Shown: one piece after another, positions 37,207 to 48,899 of the stretch
Layout of the letters: every line of letters starts with the position of its first letter
How positions within the stretch are numbered: position 1 is the stretch's first letter
From: Geosiphon pyriformis
Taxonomy: Eukaryota > Glomeromycota > Glomeromycetes > Archaeosporales > Geosiphonaceae
Length of the DNA stretch: 64,000 bases
Assembly: GCA_016748015.1 (NCBI GenBank)
Contig: JAAOMT010000543.1
Span: forward strand, 434,001 to 498,000
Reading direction: 5' to 3'
Made by a program: the position numbers and the translations under genes
Notes under the pieces: model-generated
Database searches by the model: none
What the model was told of the DNA's origin: nothing
What the model saw: the letters and a program-made list of their open reading frames with translations, nothing else

Positions 37207-37890
37207 TTGTCAGAACTCAATTTTTTTAAAAAGAATAATATTATAAATAAAACTTTTACTTTTTAATTCTTATCTATTTACTTAGTCAAAATTAATTACA
37301 TATACTAATTATTAATACTATATAATTAACCAGTTTATTTTTAAAATAAGTTATTAATTTAATTATTAACTTGATTACTTATTCAATCATTGAATAAATT
37401 ATTAATGTAATTATTAACTTAATCATTCAATTTTTTTTAATAATATTAAGTAAAATTTTTTAAGAATTATTAAAAAGCATTTATATTTAAATTATACTTA
37501 GGTTAATATAATAATATTAACTTCTTTATTTTTTTTATTTTATTTTTTTTTTTTATATAATTGTTAGTTTTTGTAAAATATATTAAATAAATATTTATTA
37601 AAAAATATAACTAATATCTAATATTAAATTTTAAAAATGTTAATATAAAACATAAAATTATACTAATATATTATTTTTTGTTGACAATACAAACTATTTT
37701 TCTACTTTTAGATTTTTTATTATCTTAAAAAAATAAATAGTAATTAAGATATTTATAAACTAATTTTATATATTAAATTCTTATTAATTTAATTTGCTTA
37801 TTAAAATTAAATTATTTTTTTGATTATTTTATTATCATATAATATTGTTTTTTTTTGTTATCTGTTAGTTTGTTAATCTAACTATAATAA
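37207..37890 (+). repeat. 3' LTR of the gypsy element
   Basis: Homologue of 22740-23472. It starts near TGTCAGAACTCAATTT, which has the TGT start common in gypsy LTRs, and ends near CTAACTATAATAA. Confidence 0.85.
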
Positions 37891-39494
37891 TACTATTATT
37901 GAAATTAATTAATTAATTTTTAAGTATATAATTATATTGGTTTTATTTATTTAGTTTTTTAATTTTATTTAATAGTTAAAATATGTTATTGTTATATTTA
38001 ATTTTAAAAACTTAAATATTATTATTATTTATATTAAAATTTTAAAAAAAAGTTATAATTGGTAAAAAAATTTAGATTATTAATATTGTGTTAGTATTAA
38101 AATTTAAATTATTTGGTTTTTAAGTATAAAATGCTTTTATTTTGTTTATTAAAATTAGTATTTAAGCCTGTTTTAGGTTTTAAAATTTTTAAAATTAAAT
38201 AATTAATACAAAATATATATAAAACTGCTTTTTTTAACTTTTTTTTGTTGTTTAGTTAATTTTATAATTAAATTAATTAAATTTATTATTAATTTTAAAA
38301 TAAAAAATAAAATTTTTGTTATTATAAAAATATTGATAACTTATATAAATAATAATAAAACTTTTTAATAATTAATAATTTTATTTTGTTTATAATTTGT
38401 AGTTAAATAAAAATAGTAAATTTTAATTTAAAATAAGATTTTTTTCATGAATTATTTTATTTTAATAAAAAACTTTATTATTTTGTGTTAAAATAATTTT
38501 TTGAAATTTTATATAGCCATTATATAATTAAATATATAATACTAAAATTATTTTTAATAAATCTATAATTAATAATTTTTTATTAAGTAATAATAATATA
38601 ATCTGACAATTTAAAAATTAATTAATTATTAATTTCAAAAATATTGATTAATTTAAATTAATTGCAACTTTTAAATAGTAATTTTTTTAAAAATTAAAAA
38701 AATTTGTTAATATATAATAATAATAATAAGCTAAAAAAATTGATATTTACATTCAAATTTGCATAAAATTAAAAAATTACAATAAATTAAAAAAACATTG
38801 ATTAATTTTATTAATACAATTATTAAAATACAAAATTTTTATTAAAATTTTTATTTTTTTATTTAATTTGCAAATATAAAATAAAAATTAATCTTTTTTA
38901 ATTTATTAAAAATTTTAAATTAATAATATTAACATATTATTTTTAAGTTTTTTATTAAATATATTATTTTTAATATATATTAAAGTATATTTTAATTTAT
39001 TTAATTTAAAAACATAATAATAAAGTTTTTTTATATTTAACTTTTTATAATCTTTGTTTTTTTTCTGCTTAGTTTTAACTTATTTTACACAAAATTTTTT
39101 TAATATATTTTTAATTATATATTCTTTGATAATATTAATTTTTTATATTAATTTTTATATTCTTAATTAAGATTATTTATTTTACATAATTTTTTAATAT
39201 TTTAATTTTACAACAAGTATTTTATCAAATATTTTTTATTTAATACATAATTTGATAATTTAATATCTCTGTTTTAAATTTATACAAATTTTAAAATAAT
39301 TTTTTTAATTTGTAACATTTAAAAAAAAACTTTGATAAAATTATTATTGTTTTTAATTAATTGGCCTTTTTGCATATTTTTTTGGCTGTATTAAAAACAA
39401 TTTTTAACAAAATATTATGTATATTATTTATTATAAAAAACTTTTTATTTTTATTTTTTAAAATAATACCTAAAATTAAAAGTAAAAAAAAAAC
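37891..39494. other. A/T-saturated sequence between LTRs
   Basis: No gene or clear motif. Probably older repeat debris beside the gypsy element. Confidence 0.5.
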
Positions 39495-40000
39495 ATTTTA
39501 GTTTTATTAATAATTTAATTATTATAATTAAGTATTTTATTTTTAAAATTAGTTATTAATGTAATTATTAACTTGATTGATTTGATTATTAACTTAATTA
39601 TTAACTTTATTAATTGTTTTAACAGAAGATATATAAATAAAACTTTTTATAACAATAAATAAATATTAACTAAAAATCAATTTTACATTAATTAATTAAT
39701 ACAAGTGATTTAATTCTTTTTTTTTAATTTAAATATCTAAAAATAAAAGATTATAATTTTTTTTTCTTGATTTTGTAAATTGTTAACTTTTGAAAATATT
39801 ATTAAATAAACAATTACTGAAAATTACAACCAAATATCTGTTATTGAATTTAAGAGTATTATTTGAAATATAAAATTACATCAGTTGTATTATCTTTGTT
39901 AATAGTACAAACTAACTCTTTATTTTCAAATTTTCTTGAAAAGAATAGCAAATAAGATAATATTTTCATTAATTAACTTATTACTCTAATCTGTAACAAT
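39495..40000 (+). repeat. Third, related LTR (solo or from another element)
   Basis: Shares ordered blocks with both gypsy LTRs: AAAATTAGTTATTAATGTAATTATTAAC, the TATATAAATAAAACTTTTTA region and the later ATTTGAAATATAAAATTACA region. It has diverged more than the two LTRs have from each other. No second matching LTR was found nearby. Confidence 0.65.
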
Positions 40001-40509
40001 ATTAAAGTACAAGTAGAGAAATAAAATATACAAAGTATTTAATAAAATACAGAACTTTTATTAAGATATATTGCTTAAGTGGATTTTTGGCTTTTGATGG
40101 TTAGAAGATCAATAAGAAAAAAAATTTTTTTTTTTTAAGAAGTATATATTATAAATTTGATTATTGACTTAATTAAATATCAAATTATTAATTCAGTTGT
40201 TAAAAATTTGATGATTTCTTATAGTTAACTAACGAAATTGAATAAACAATTATTGATTTATTTCTAAAATTTGCCAATTGCAATATCGATATAGATTAGT
40301 ATTATTCGATTCCACAATAATTTAAAAATATATAATATTAATTGATTTTTAAAAAGTTGTGAAAATATCAATAAATATTAATTTTTTTAAAATTCAGTTG
40401 GAATAAATACTCATTTTTAATAACCAAATTAAAGCCTATTTCATTTTTAACCAGAGCTCTATTTGTTTTCATAACAATCAATCAAGAAGAAAATTGATTC
40501 TAAAATATG

Positions 40510-41454
40510 AAGCTTCAACTAAAGCAACTGGGAAGGATCTTGAATCATTGTATCCACCTAAGCCCAAGAAAGGGGGCGACGAAGAGATCATGGTAGGTTT
40601 CACACTAAAGACATTGTAACCTTTAACAAATTTCAACATTCTGGTCTTTGTTGCTGTCCTTGAGGCACAATCTCAGGAAAAGAATGGAGAAGACAAAATG
40701 GAGAGCTTTCATGAAAATTAGGAGCAAGGGTTGGCGGATGTTTTGATTTTCGATTGTCTACTTTTTTTCCTCTTAGACAAAGCAGCATGTGTATATTTCA
40801 GATCCATTGTTTGTATTACTTACGCAGGATATTATTCCTTATATCGTGGATGGAATTGATATCACTGTCTAGATCAAAAAATAAAAAAATGGTACAGAAC
40901 TATGGGAGTCAGTATCATTTGATTTATATAACTCCAAGATCTGGATATTTATTTTGCCAAATCTTCAGTTGCTAATGTTATTTTAATCCAGGGCTATTTT
41001 CTACGATATACTTGACCTTAACGAAAGGACATTTTCCACCTTCGATATGAAGAAAGCTGCAGTGTGAATATCTACAATGTAAATATTAACAATTGAATTG
41101 GGTATTTGGCTCAACATTCTAGATAATTAGGTATGTAGAGCTAAATTTTTGATCTTTAGAATACTTAAAACTCTGCTAATACTGTGCAAATATACTTTCT
41201 TAATGTCAAGTTAATCGAAAACATCGACGAGATACTCGCGAAGTTGATGGCGAGATCTTGCAGGTGCGTCTGCCGCTGAAAGATGATCTCAAGTCCATCC
41301 CTGCGGACGTGTGAGAACTTGTATGCTGTCCACTTCTTTTGAATCACAGATTTGTGCTTAGAAACAAGTATGCTAAATCTGGACTCGTACCCGACTGTAG
41401 TATTGATATCTGAACTCCCGATGATAAACTCAAAATACAGAAAGGCATGAAGTA
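40510..41454 (+). pseudogene. Decayed multi-exon unrecognised gene (right-arm homologue of 4029-4293)
   Basis: Coding-like pieces on the plus strand. 40510-40592 reads EASTKATGKDLESLYPPKPK and on to EEIM with a GTAGGT donor. 40777-40870 reads TKQHVYISDPLFVLLTQDII and on to a TAG. About 40992-41065 reads AIFYDILDLNERTFSTFDMK. About 41202-41454 is homologous to the left-arm fragment but has a one-base deletion (LAKLMA then out of frame) and TGG to TGA in the IDIWTPDD region. It runs into the gap. Only the last part is duplicated in the left arm. Product unknown. Confidence 0.5.
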
Positions 41455-41972
41455 NNNNNNNNNNNNNNNNNNNNNNNNNNNNNNNNNNNNNNNNNNNNNN
41501 NNNNNNNNNNNNNNNNNNNNNNNNNNNNNNNNNNNNNNNNNNNNNNNNNNNNNNNNNNNNNNNNNNNNNNNNNNNNNNNNNNNNNNNNNNNNNNNNNNNN
41601 NNNNNNNNNNNNNNNNNNNNNNNNNNNNNNNNNNNNNNNNNNNNNNNNNNNNNNNNNNNNNNNNNNNNNNNNNNNNNNNNNNNNNNNNNNNNNNNNNNNN
41701 NNNNNNNNNNNNNNNNNNNNNNNNNNNNNNNNNNNNNNNNNNNNNNNNNNNNNNNNNNNNNNNNNNNNNNNNNNNNNNNNNNNNNNNNNNNNNNNNNNNN
41801 NNNNNNNNNNNNNNNNNNNNNNNNNNNNNNNNNNNNNNNNNNNNNNNNNNNNNNNNNNNNNNNNNNNNNNNNNNNNNNNNNNNNNNNNNNNNNNNNNNNN
41901 NNNNNNNNNNNNNNNNNNNNNNNNNNNNNNNNNNNNNNNNNNNNNNNNNNNNNNNNNNNNNNNNNNNNNNNN
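41455..41972. other. Assembly gap (518 N)
   Basis: Unsequenced; lies at the mirror position of the gap at 3122-4028. Confidence 0.99.
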
Positions 41973-43019
41973 TTTATTACGTAGTGAGCATTATTTAGAT
42001 TCAGCAGAACGCATGTACAGTGACTCACCAAAGTCATCATACCACTCGAGAAAATTAATAAACAGTTTTTTTAAAAAATAATTCATAGACCTGAAAGTGT
42101 GGTTGATATTGATTGATTTAATATATCTATTTTTATTTTTTATCTCAAATTACCGATATGATATCTGAATTTTAATAAATCACATATTAACAAATGTTTA
42201 TTCTATTCATTCGCGAATATGCGTGCAGATATGGTTACGATAAACGATTGTGTTATGCTTTTATTACGTTACCACCTTACTTTTAAACATTCATGAGTAG
42301 AAATGAGACAAACGATTTTCGTTCATTACGTTTAATTAAAGGTCGCGAGCATCCAGAGCTGTGTTTATCCTTAAAACTGCCAGTTTCATTTTTTAATTTT
42401 CTTATGCGTGTTACCTTAGATCGTGCTACACTTCATGAGAAGCAATTTTCGGGTAGAATATTCTTCAAGAAGGGTATAGAAATACGGGCCATAATAATTT
42501 CCAATTTCCGTATATTTATTTGAGGAAAAAATCTTCTTTTGAATTATTTGTATTAAGACAATCTGAAATGTCCAGTAAAACCGCGACCACCTTGTTGATT
42601 TTCTCGTTTGTTAATCGATGATCTAGCTTTTCTCGAATGGAATGATGACTTTCGTGCACTGTCTATCTAAAGTAAAACTTTCATATATTAAAGTTTCATA
42701 AAATCTTATATTAATTTAGATAATAACTAAGAAAAATAAATTTGTCATCTAGCGATCCTCGCTCTTTTCGATGGATTTTCTCAATGCATGAATATTGAAA
42801 GAAAGCTTAAATATAACTTCGATGCATTAGCCATTTAAGAGAGGTAAAGAGCAAAACTTCCCGGGTTTGAATATTAAACTTTTAACAATGAATATAATAT
42901 TATTACGAAGTGATTAGAAATCAATGAGTTTCTTATATGAAATCGCTAAAGATTTTTTAAATAGAAAGTGTGGCTTTTGGCTTTCCACACCAAATATTCA
43001 GATTAAGAGAGCTTCAAGA
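41973..43019. other. Upstream region of hydrolase copy 2
   Basis: 42655-42960 appears identical to the reverse complement of 2821-3121. The part before it falls in the left-arm gap. An ORF at 42293-42523 is uncertain and unassigned. The TATA-like stretch of the other copies reads TTAAATAGAAAG here (42957-42968), and about 60 bp of 5' leader present in copy 1 are missing. Confidence 0.6.
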
Positions 43020-44078
43020 ATGCAAATTTTTCTTTTGCTTTTATGTTTCTTTCCTGTATTTCTCCTTTCAATTCCATTAAAAAATCAAATACCACCAGTA
43101 TCTTTTTTGTCGTTGAACCAAAATGGAATAAAAAACTTCACAGTAACCAGTAATGATGAGTTAAAAATTTATGCTGAAGAAGTGGGGGATCCAGAAAAAC
43201 CTACAATTGTTTTCTTGCATGGTTACATGGCAACACGTTTAGTTTGGGAACCACAATTTGCTTCAAAATCTTTGCGAGAGAAGTTTCATTTAGTACGATG
43301 GGATGATCGTGGGTGCGGCGCAAGTGAATCACCAAACAATATCACTAAATACAATAATGTTGATTTCTACGCGGATGACTTGAATGCTGTTATAGAAAAA
43401 GCAACTAGAGGCAATCGAAAAAAGAAAGTTATTCTAGTTGGATGGTCTCGCGGAAATCTTGTTGCATTATTATATTTGAAAAAGTATGGACAGGAAAAGT
43501 TAGCCGGCTTTGTATTTGTGGCTGGATCATTAGACATGGCAGGATTTTCATCGGCTGCTGTCGAATTAGTACCGATTACGTTTTCAGATGACTTAGTCAC
43601 AGCTGTAAATGCATTTAGCACCTTTATTGATGATTTTTCTGCCAGACCATTGGATCCGAGGATCAAGGCATTCTTTTTAGGTGGTGCTATTACCTCACCG
43701 CCAACTAATCATCAAGGATCTACAGGTATGCTAAAAAATTATTTTTACATAGTTTAAAAGATTATTATTATTTTTAACGATTAAACCTAATTCTTATATT
43801 GCTTCTGCTAAAATTAAGCTGCAATTTTTGGGTACGTTGAAAATGATGGCTATGTTAACGTATTTCGCAACATTACCGCCCCAATTCTGGCAATCTTCGG
43901 TGCCGATGACCGTTTAATTAATACGCCAGTCTCATCGGCAAAGGTACTCGCCACTAATTCGAGAGCCACCCAAATCACCTATCCCAATGCGGGTCATTTA
44001 CTTTTTTGGGACGTCTATGAAGATTTCAACCGTGGTATTGAGAAATTCGTAGAAAAGATAATTAAGGATGAAAATTAA
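43020..44078 (+). CDS. Secreted alpha/beta-hydrolase, family copy 2 (two exons)
   Basis: Exon 1 is 43020-43725, a 93-bp GT-AG intron follows (43726-43818), and exon 2 is 43819-44078; the product is 321 aa. The MQIF start is chosen because it begins the conserved signal peptide; the frame is open further upstream to 42924, but that stretch is shared with non-coding DNA of the left arm. The catalytic set is complete: FLHGY, GWSRG, GADDR and GHLLFWD. The N-terminal linker is shorter than in other copies (NQIPPVSF). An AATAAA lies at 44085-44090, just past the stop. Probable secreted serine hydrolase, substrate unknown. This is the right-arm counterpart of copy 1. Confidence 0.88.
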
Positions 44079-45267
44079 ATTATTAATAAATAAAATGTTG
44101 TATAGACTCTATCAGAATTAGAGTTTTAGGAAATGTAATCATTTATTTAACAGATAACTTTTATTATAAAATTTTCGAATATAATATTTAATTAATAAAT
44201 TTCCGATTAATATTTATATATCATAAATTTAAATTGCATTTTATTTTGTATCAAGAAAATCCGAAAATTTCAGTTAAGTGAAACGAGTGAAACAAATAAA
44301 AATAATTCGGGACTTGGGCTCTCATTTCGCTCAAAAAGGAAAAAAATCAAATACAATTAACCAGAACTTCAAAAACAAGGCCAGATTAAATTTTTTTGGA
44401 ATTAATGAACACTTATAGCTAGTAAGAATGTAAATGATTGTTTTCTGAAATTTGAAGTAATATGCATCACATCATTCAATAGCGATAATTGTGTTATTTA
44501 AAGGCTGAATTGAAACCTGATATTATTAAGCAAAAACCTTTCACATCTTTGATTTGCAAAACTAATGAATTTATTTTTAATCTAAATAGGGTTAATGCTG
44601 ACTAATGGTCATGTTGGATATCACTCTCCGTCCAGATTTCCTTTAAAAAAAAAACATTATGGTGATTAAAAAGCTTTTTTTTAATTAAAGGAATGCTGAA
44701 AACACTTGTGAAATTTTTTCATTCATATTTTATTGCAATAAAAATAAAATATTCCAAGTTTAAATATATAAATAGAAAAATTTACTTAAAGGTTTTTTAT
44801 TGAGATACATTTACGAATTTCTTTAAGATAATAACTAAAACTGTCCAATTTAGGCATATGTAACAATGCTTAATCGTTATTGCATTGCGACCTATATATT
44901 TTGATGGAATCCAGATCTAGAGGCTGCGGAGGAACTTTAAAAACTGGTGTTCATTTCTCTTTTTATATTGGCTTTTCCCTTTTTGATAGATTTTTTCAAT
45001 AGATATCTGTTAAAAAGGAAATTCAATGCAGGTTTAGCCATTTACAATGGGTGCAGATGACCAACTTTCGGGTTTTAATATTACCCTTTTAGCAATGAGC
45101 GATAATGTTGTCATCGAGCGCTTAAAGGTCAATGAGTTTCTGGTTCGGTGAAATTGCTAAAGATTTTTTCGATTTTCGAAAAATATAAAGTATAGCTTTT
45201 GGCTTTCCTCATCAAATATTCAAATTCAATCAATCAATATCATTAATACAACTTTAAGACTATTCTA
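44079..45267. other. Spacer and promoter region of hydrolase copy 3
   Basis: 44090-44850 matches the left-arm spacer. 44830-45267 matches the 5' flank of copy 4 near 52560-52990, so this upstream block travels with the gene. Confidence 0.65.
45183..45190 (+). promoter_or_regulatory. TATA-like element of hydrolase copy 3
   Basis: ATATAAAG, about 93 bp before the MQIF ATG, followed by the conserved GCTTTTGGCTTTCCTCATC block. Confidence 0.6.
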
Positions 45268-46354
45268 ATGAGAGCTTCAAGAATGCAAATTTTTCTTTTG
45301 CTTTTATGTTTCTTTCCTGTATTTCTCCTTTCAAGTCCTTTGAAAAATGAAAAACAACAACTACCACTAGTATCTTTTTTGTCGTTGAATCAAGATGGAA
45401 TAAAAAACTTCACAGTAACCAGTAATGATGGGTTAAAAATATATGCTGAAGAAGTAGGAGATCCACAAAAACCTACAATTATTTTCTTGAATGGTTACTC
45501 AGGAACACGTTTAGGTTGGGAACCACAATTTGCTTCAAAATCTTTGCGAGAGAAGTTTCATTTAGTACGATGGGATGATCGTGGGTGCGGTGCAAGTGAA
45601 TCACCAAATAATATCGCCAAATACAATAAAACTGATTTCTATGCAGATGACTTGAATGCTGTTATAGAAAAAGCAACTGGAGGCAATCAAAAAAAGAAAG
45701 TCATTCTAATTGGATGGTCTCGCGGAAATCTTGTTGTCTTATTATATTTGAAAAAGTATGGACAGGAAAAGTTAGCTGGCTTTATATTTGTGGCTGGATT
45801 AATAGAAGTTGGAGAAATTTTACCGGCTGCTGCGGAATTAATACCAAGTACGCTTTCAGATGACTTGGTCACGGTCGTAAATGGAACTAGGCAATTTATT
45901 GATCTTTTTTCTGTCAAACCATTGGATCCGAGAATCAAGACATTCTTTTTAGGCGGTGCTATTACCTCACCGCCAACTAATCATCAAGGATCTACAGGTA
46001 TGCTAAAAAATTTATTTTAACATAGTTTAAAAGGTTATTATTATTTTTAACGATTAAACCTAATTCTGACATTGCTTCTTCGGCTAAAATTAAGCCGCAA
46101 TTTTTGGGTACGCTGAAAATGATGGCTATGTTAACGTATTTCGCAACATTACCGCCCCAATTCTGGCAATCTTCGGTGCCCATGACCGTTTAATTAATAC
46201 GCCAATTACATCGGCAAAGGTGCTCGCCACTAATTCGAGAGCTACCGTAATCATCTATCCCAATGCGGGTCATTTACTTTTTTGGGACGTCTATGAAGAT
46301 TTCAACCGTGATATTGGGGAATTTGCGGGAAAGATATTTAAGGATGGAAATTAA
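45268..46354 (+). CDS. Secreted alpha/beta-hydrolase, family copy 3 (two exons)
   Basis: Exon 1 is 45268-45997, a 97-bp intron follows (45998-46094), and exon 2 is 46095-46354. It gives 324 aa from MQIF at 45283, or 329 from the ATG at 45268 (MRASR). The frame is clean. Signal peptide, GWSRG nucleophile elbow and GHLLFWD His motif are present. Two changes stand out: the oxyanion motif FLHGY is FLNGY (His to Asn), and GADDR is GAHDR, which keeps the second, likely catalytic, Asp. Loss of the His suggests altered activity or substrate, though the Gly is kept. Its left-arm counterpart is the dead copy at 310-845. Confidence 0.87.
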
Positions 46355-46646
46355 ATTAATAAAACGTTGTATAGACTCGATCAGAAATAGAAATTTAATC
46401 ATTTATTTTAAGTAAATAACTTGGATTATCTAAATTAATAAATTTCCGATTGAGATTAAAGTGAACATGTGATCACTCGAAAATTATTTAAACATGTATG
46501 CTGTTATTGACCTTCCTGTGATTTGGACCATTATCCGTATTTGGCTTTCTTTTCAACGTTTCGCACCTTCTAAATTATCCTGGTTATGAAGGTTAAATTT
46601 TTCGAAATGACAATTATATTTTCTACTGGTTTCGACAATAGCACTC

Positions 46647-48890
46647 ATGGAATATTTGGATAGTCGCACATCAGAGGAGTGGTCATACGAACAATTCTTG
46701 AGTCTTTATTGTAACACCATTTTGACCAAGCCGCCGTTCACTAGTCAGTGGTCTTCGCTAGAGGGAACTTGGCAGAATAGATTTCACAGGGCAATTAAGG
46801 ATCGAAATGGAGAAGTTAATTTTAAAAAAAGGTTGTTTTAAAGTTTTAGAGTATTCTAGCGGCAACGATGGCAACTCCCAATTACGACTACTTAGTTGGG
46901 AGCACTAAGTGACTACTTAGTCATTTTTGGTTGCGTTGGTACTAATATTCACGCATTCGAATTGGAATGAATTTTACTAAAATACGTTATTTTATTTCGA
47001 GATGGACCATGAAAATAACCGCCTATACTGAAAAAACTTGATTCTGGAGCGCATGGAGGTGAGTGTCAAGAATAAAAGGAAGCCTGCTTGGCATTTTCAA
47101 AGCAATAACACTGATAGCTAGCACTATCAAATTATAGATCGAAACGAAGTCGGGAATAGAAATGGAGGGCTTTCGTACCCTCGAGATTTCAGTGCAAGTA
47201 CAAGGGCAAAAGATTCGCAGAAAGGTAATCGTACAACAAGTTTTTACATGATAAATGGAGAATTTGTAAAATTGGCTATTTATATTATCAACATTGTTTA
47301 CAAAGATGGTCGATGAACACAATGATGCTGAAAGAAGTCCGAAAAAGCGTCTCTCAGAGGAACCCTCTAGGGCTGAAGAAGACAAGCCAAACGTACGATA
47401 TTTCATATTTAATCTAGCTCAAAAGGTTCGAGGGGAGATCGTTTTTATTTTACAAAACTAATTCAGTCTTTTGTTACGTAGTATTTGAAGGTCATTACCG
47501 GTGTCAAGGATATCCGAGAAAATGAGCAGGCCACCTGGACAAAGTAAGTTTCAACATTACTTTAGCATCAACTTTGAATTCATGTGGATTTTACATCCTG
47601 AAACATTTTTATTCTACTGTAGCCACTTTGGCTGGGTGTTTTAGATTTATGGGAGGAGATGGTTTTACCATGCCCCGACCTTCCCGTGCAAATGAATATC
47701 TTCACGAAAGAAGTTGAGAGGCTTCGTCAATTGGCGGACAGCATCATCAAACACGAATCCAATCTAAATCTGTCGGTTTCCTCTCTTTTGGATGCGCTTT
47801 CACTTGTAGACTAGGTCTTCAGGAGCTAGGTCAAGAAGTAGGGTCATTCGGGATCTCTGGACTCTGTAGTCTCCTTAAAAATTTGATTGAAAACGGCGAG
47901 GCGGATGAAGACCTTGACGGGGTTGATAAGAACACGCAAATTTCAGAACATTCATGTACGTGATAAAGACAGCATATTCCTTGGAAGATGTCTCGGAGAT
48001 ATGTGAGTACTGGTGGCTGTTTATCTGTGGTTCCTTATTTTAACTTATTAATGTTATGCTTTTAAGGATATTTGGGTTGGAGATTACGATGGTAGTACCG
48101 TGGACATGCTCGCCGGCCCTTTTGCACAGGTGCTCAAGGTTACTTTTAAATAGTAAGCATTTAAATTTTATCCTATCTACTCCAGGACAATGTATAATGT
48201 ACAAATCTAAATCAATACCCACGTTGAAGTGGTGAGAACCACTCACAAGCTGATCAGCAAGAAAAAGAATCTCGCCCAAAGTCAATACGAATGGGAAAAG
48301 CCTGTGACTACTTATTCATGGTAAGCTTTATTCGGTCTACAATCCTAGGTATACCTAATTCAATCTTCATCTATTAGTTTCAAGATAGAGAAAATGGTGT
48401 AGGAAAAAACACTGGCCCTAAGTATAAAGAACACTAAGACATAGCAGTGTCCGATTTCATCGACATAATCAAAGTTGCTCGCGCTCAACTTATTAGCTTC
48501 ACAAAGAGATGTGTTGAATTGAGTGGAAAGAATCCGCTGCCCAACATGGTGGTTGATCTTCTCAATCAAATCGCCATTCCTTTTTTTTCATGTTATTGGC
48601 ATGCGAGCACGTTTCTACCTCTTGATGCAAGTCTCTTGTGATATCTACACCATCTGAGAATGGGCATCTGAAAACCTTCCAACAAGAGATGGCTATTTGG
48701 AAAATTTCATCTTACTTTGTAACAGATTTCTTACGTACAGAGTATGTTTTCTTCTTTCAAATCAAGCTCTTGCTTTTATTTTTACTAATTAAAAGTTTAG
48801 CAGAACTTATTAAAACGTGCCGACAAGCTTGTTAATAAAGCATTTAAGAAGGCGAAACTTCTTCGGAATGCAGACAAATATTCAAATTCA
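46647..48890 (+). pseudogene. Decayed multi-exon unrecognised gene
   Basis: A run of exon-like pieces on the plus strand. 46647-46841 reads MEYLDSRTSEEWSYEQFLSL and on. 47306-47392 reads MVDEHNDAERSPKKRLSEEP and ends at GTACG. 47482-47543 reads YLKVITGVKDIRENEQATWT. About 47622-47815 includes FTKEVERLRQLADSIIKHES. About 47816-47960 includes SGLCSLLKNLIENGEADEDL. 48447-48600 includes VARAQLISFTKRCVELSGKN. Several pieces have good splice sites, but adjoining ones are out of phase or stop early, so the gene is probably dead. I recognise no domain. It is GC-richer than the flanks, like the island at 6.1-9.3 kb. Confidence 0.45.
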
Positions 48891-48899
48891 CATTAAACT

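Larger units (their letters stand above)
22740..37890 (+). mobile_element. Decayed Ty3/gypsy LTR retrotransposon, split by a nested LINE
   Basis: Two homologous LTRs (about 22740-23472 and 37207-37890) bracket an interior with reverse transcriptase, RNase H and integrase remnants in the standard Ty3/gypsy order, all on the plus strand. Removing the 6.9-kb LINE leaves about 8.3 kb including LTRs, roughly normal for the family. Nearly every G and C has become A or T, and stops are frequent, so the element is dead. The gag part (about 23500-26200) has no recognisable motif left. LTR ends are estimated by comparing the two copies. Confidence 0.88.
41055..46580. repeat. Right arm of the large inverted duplication
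   Basis: Inverted relative to 1-4425, with the same order of elements. Differences include about 28 extra bases near 41105, about 840 extra bases (44852-45694) that supply the 5' half of the second hydrolase, and many substitutions in coding regions. Confidence 0.85.

Noticed and set aside
42293-42523. 76-codon ORF upstream of hydrolase copy 2
   Set aside because: No motif, and its counterpart lies in the left-arm gap, so conservation cannot be judged.
43367-43666. Minus-strand ORF inside hydrolase copy 2 (and its equivalents in copies 3, 4 and 5)
   Set aside because: Conserved only because the sense gene is conserved; antisense shadow.
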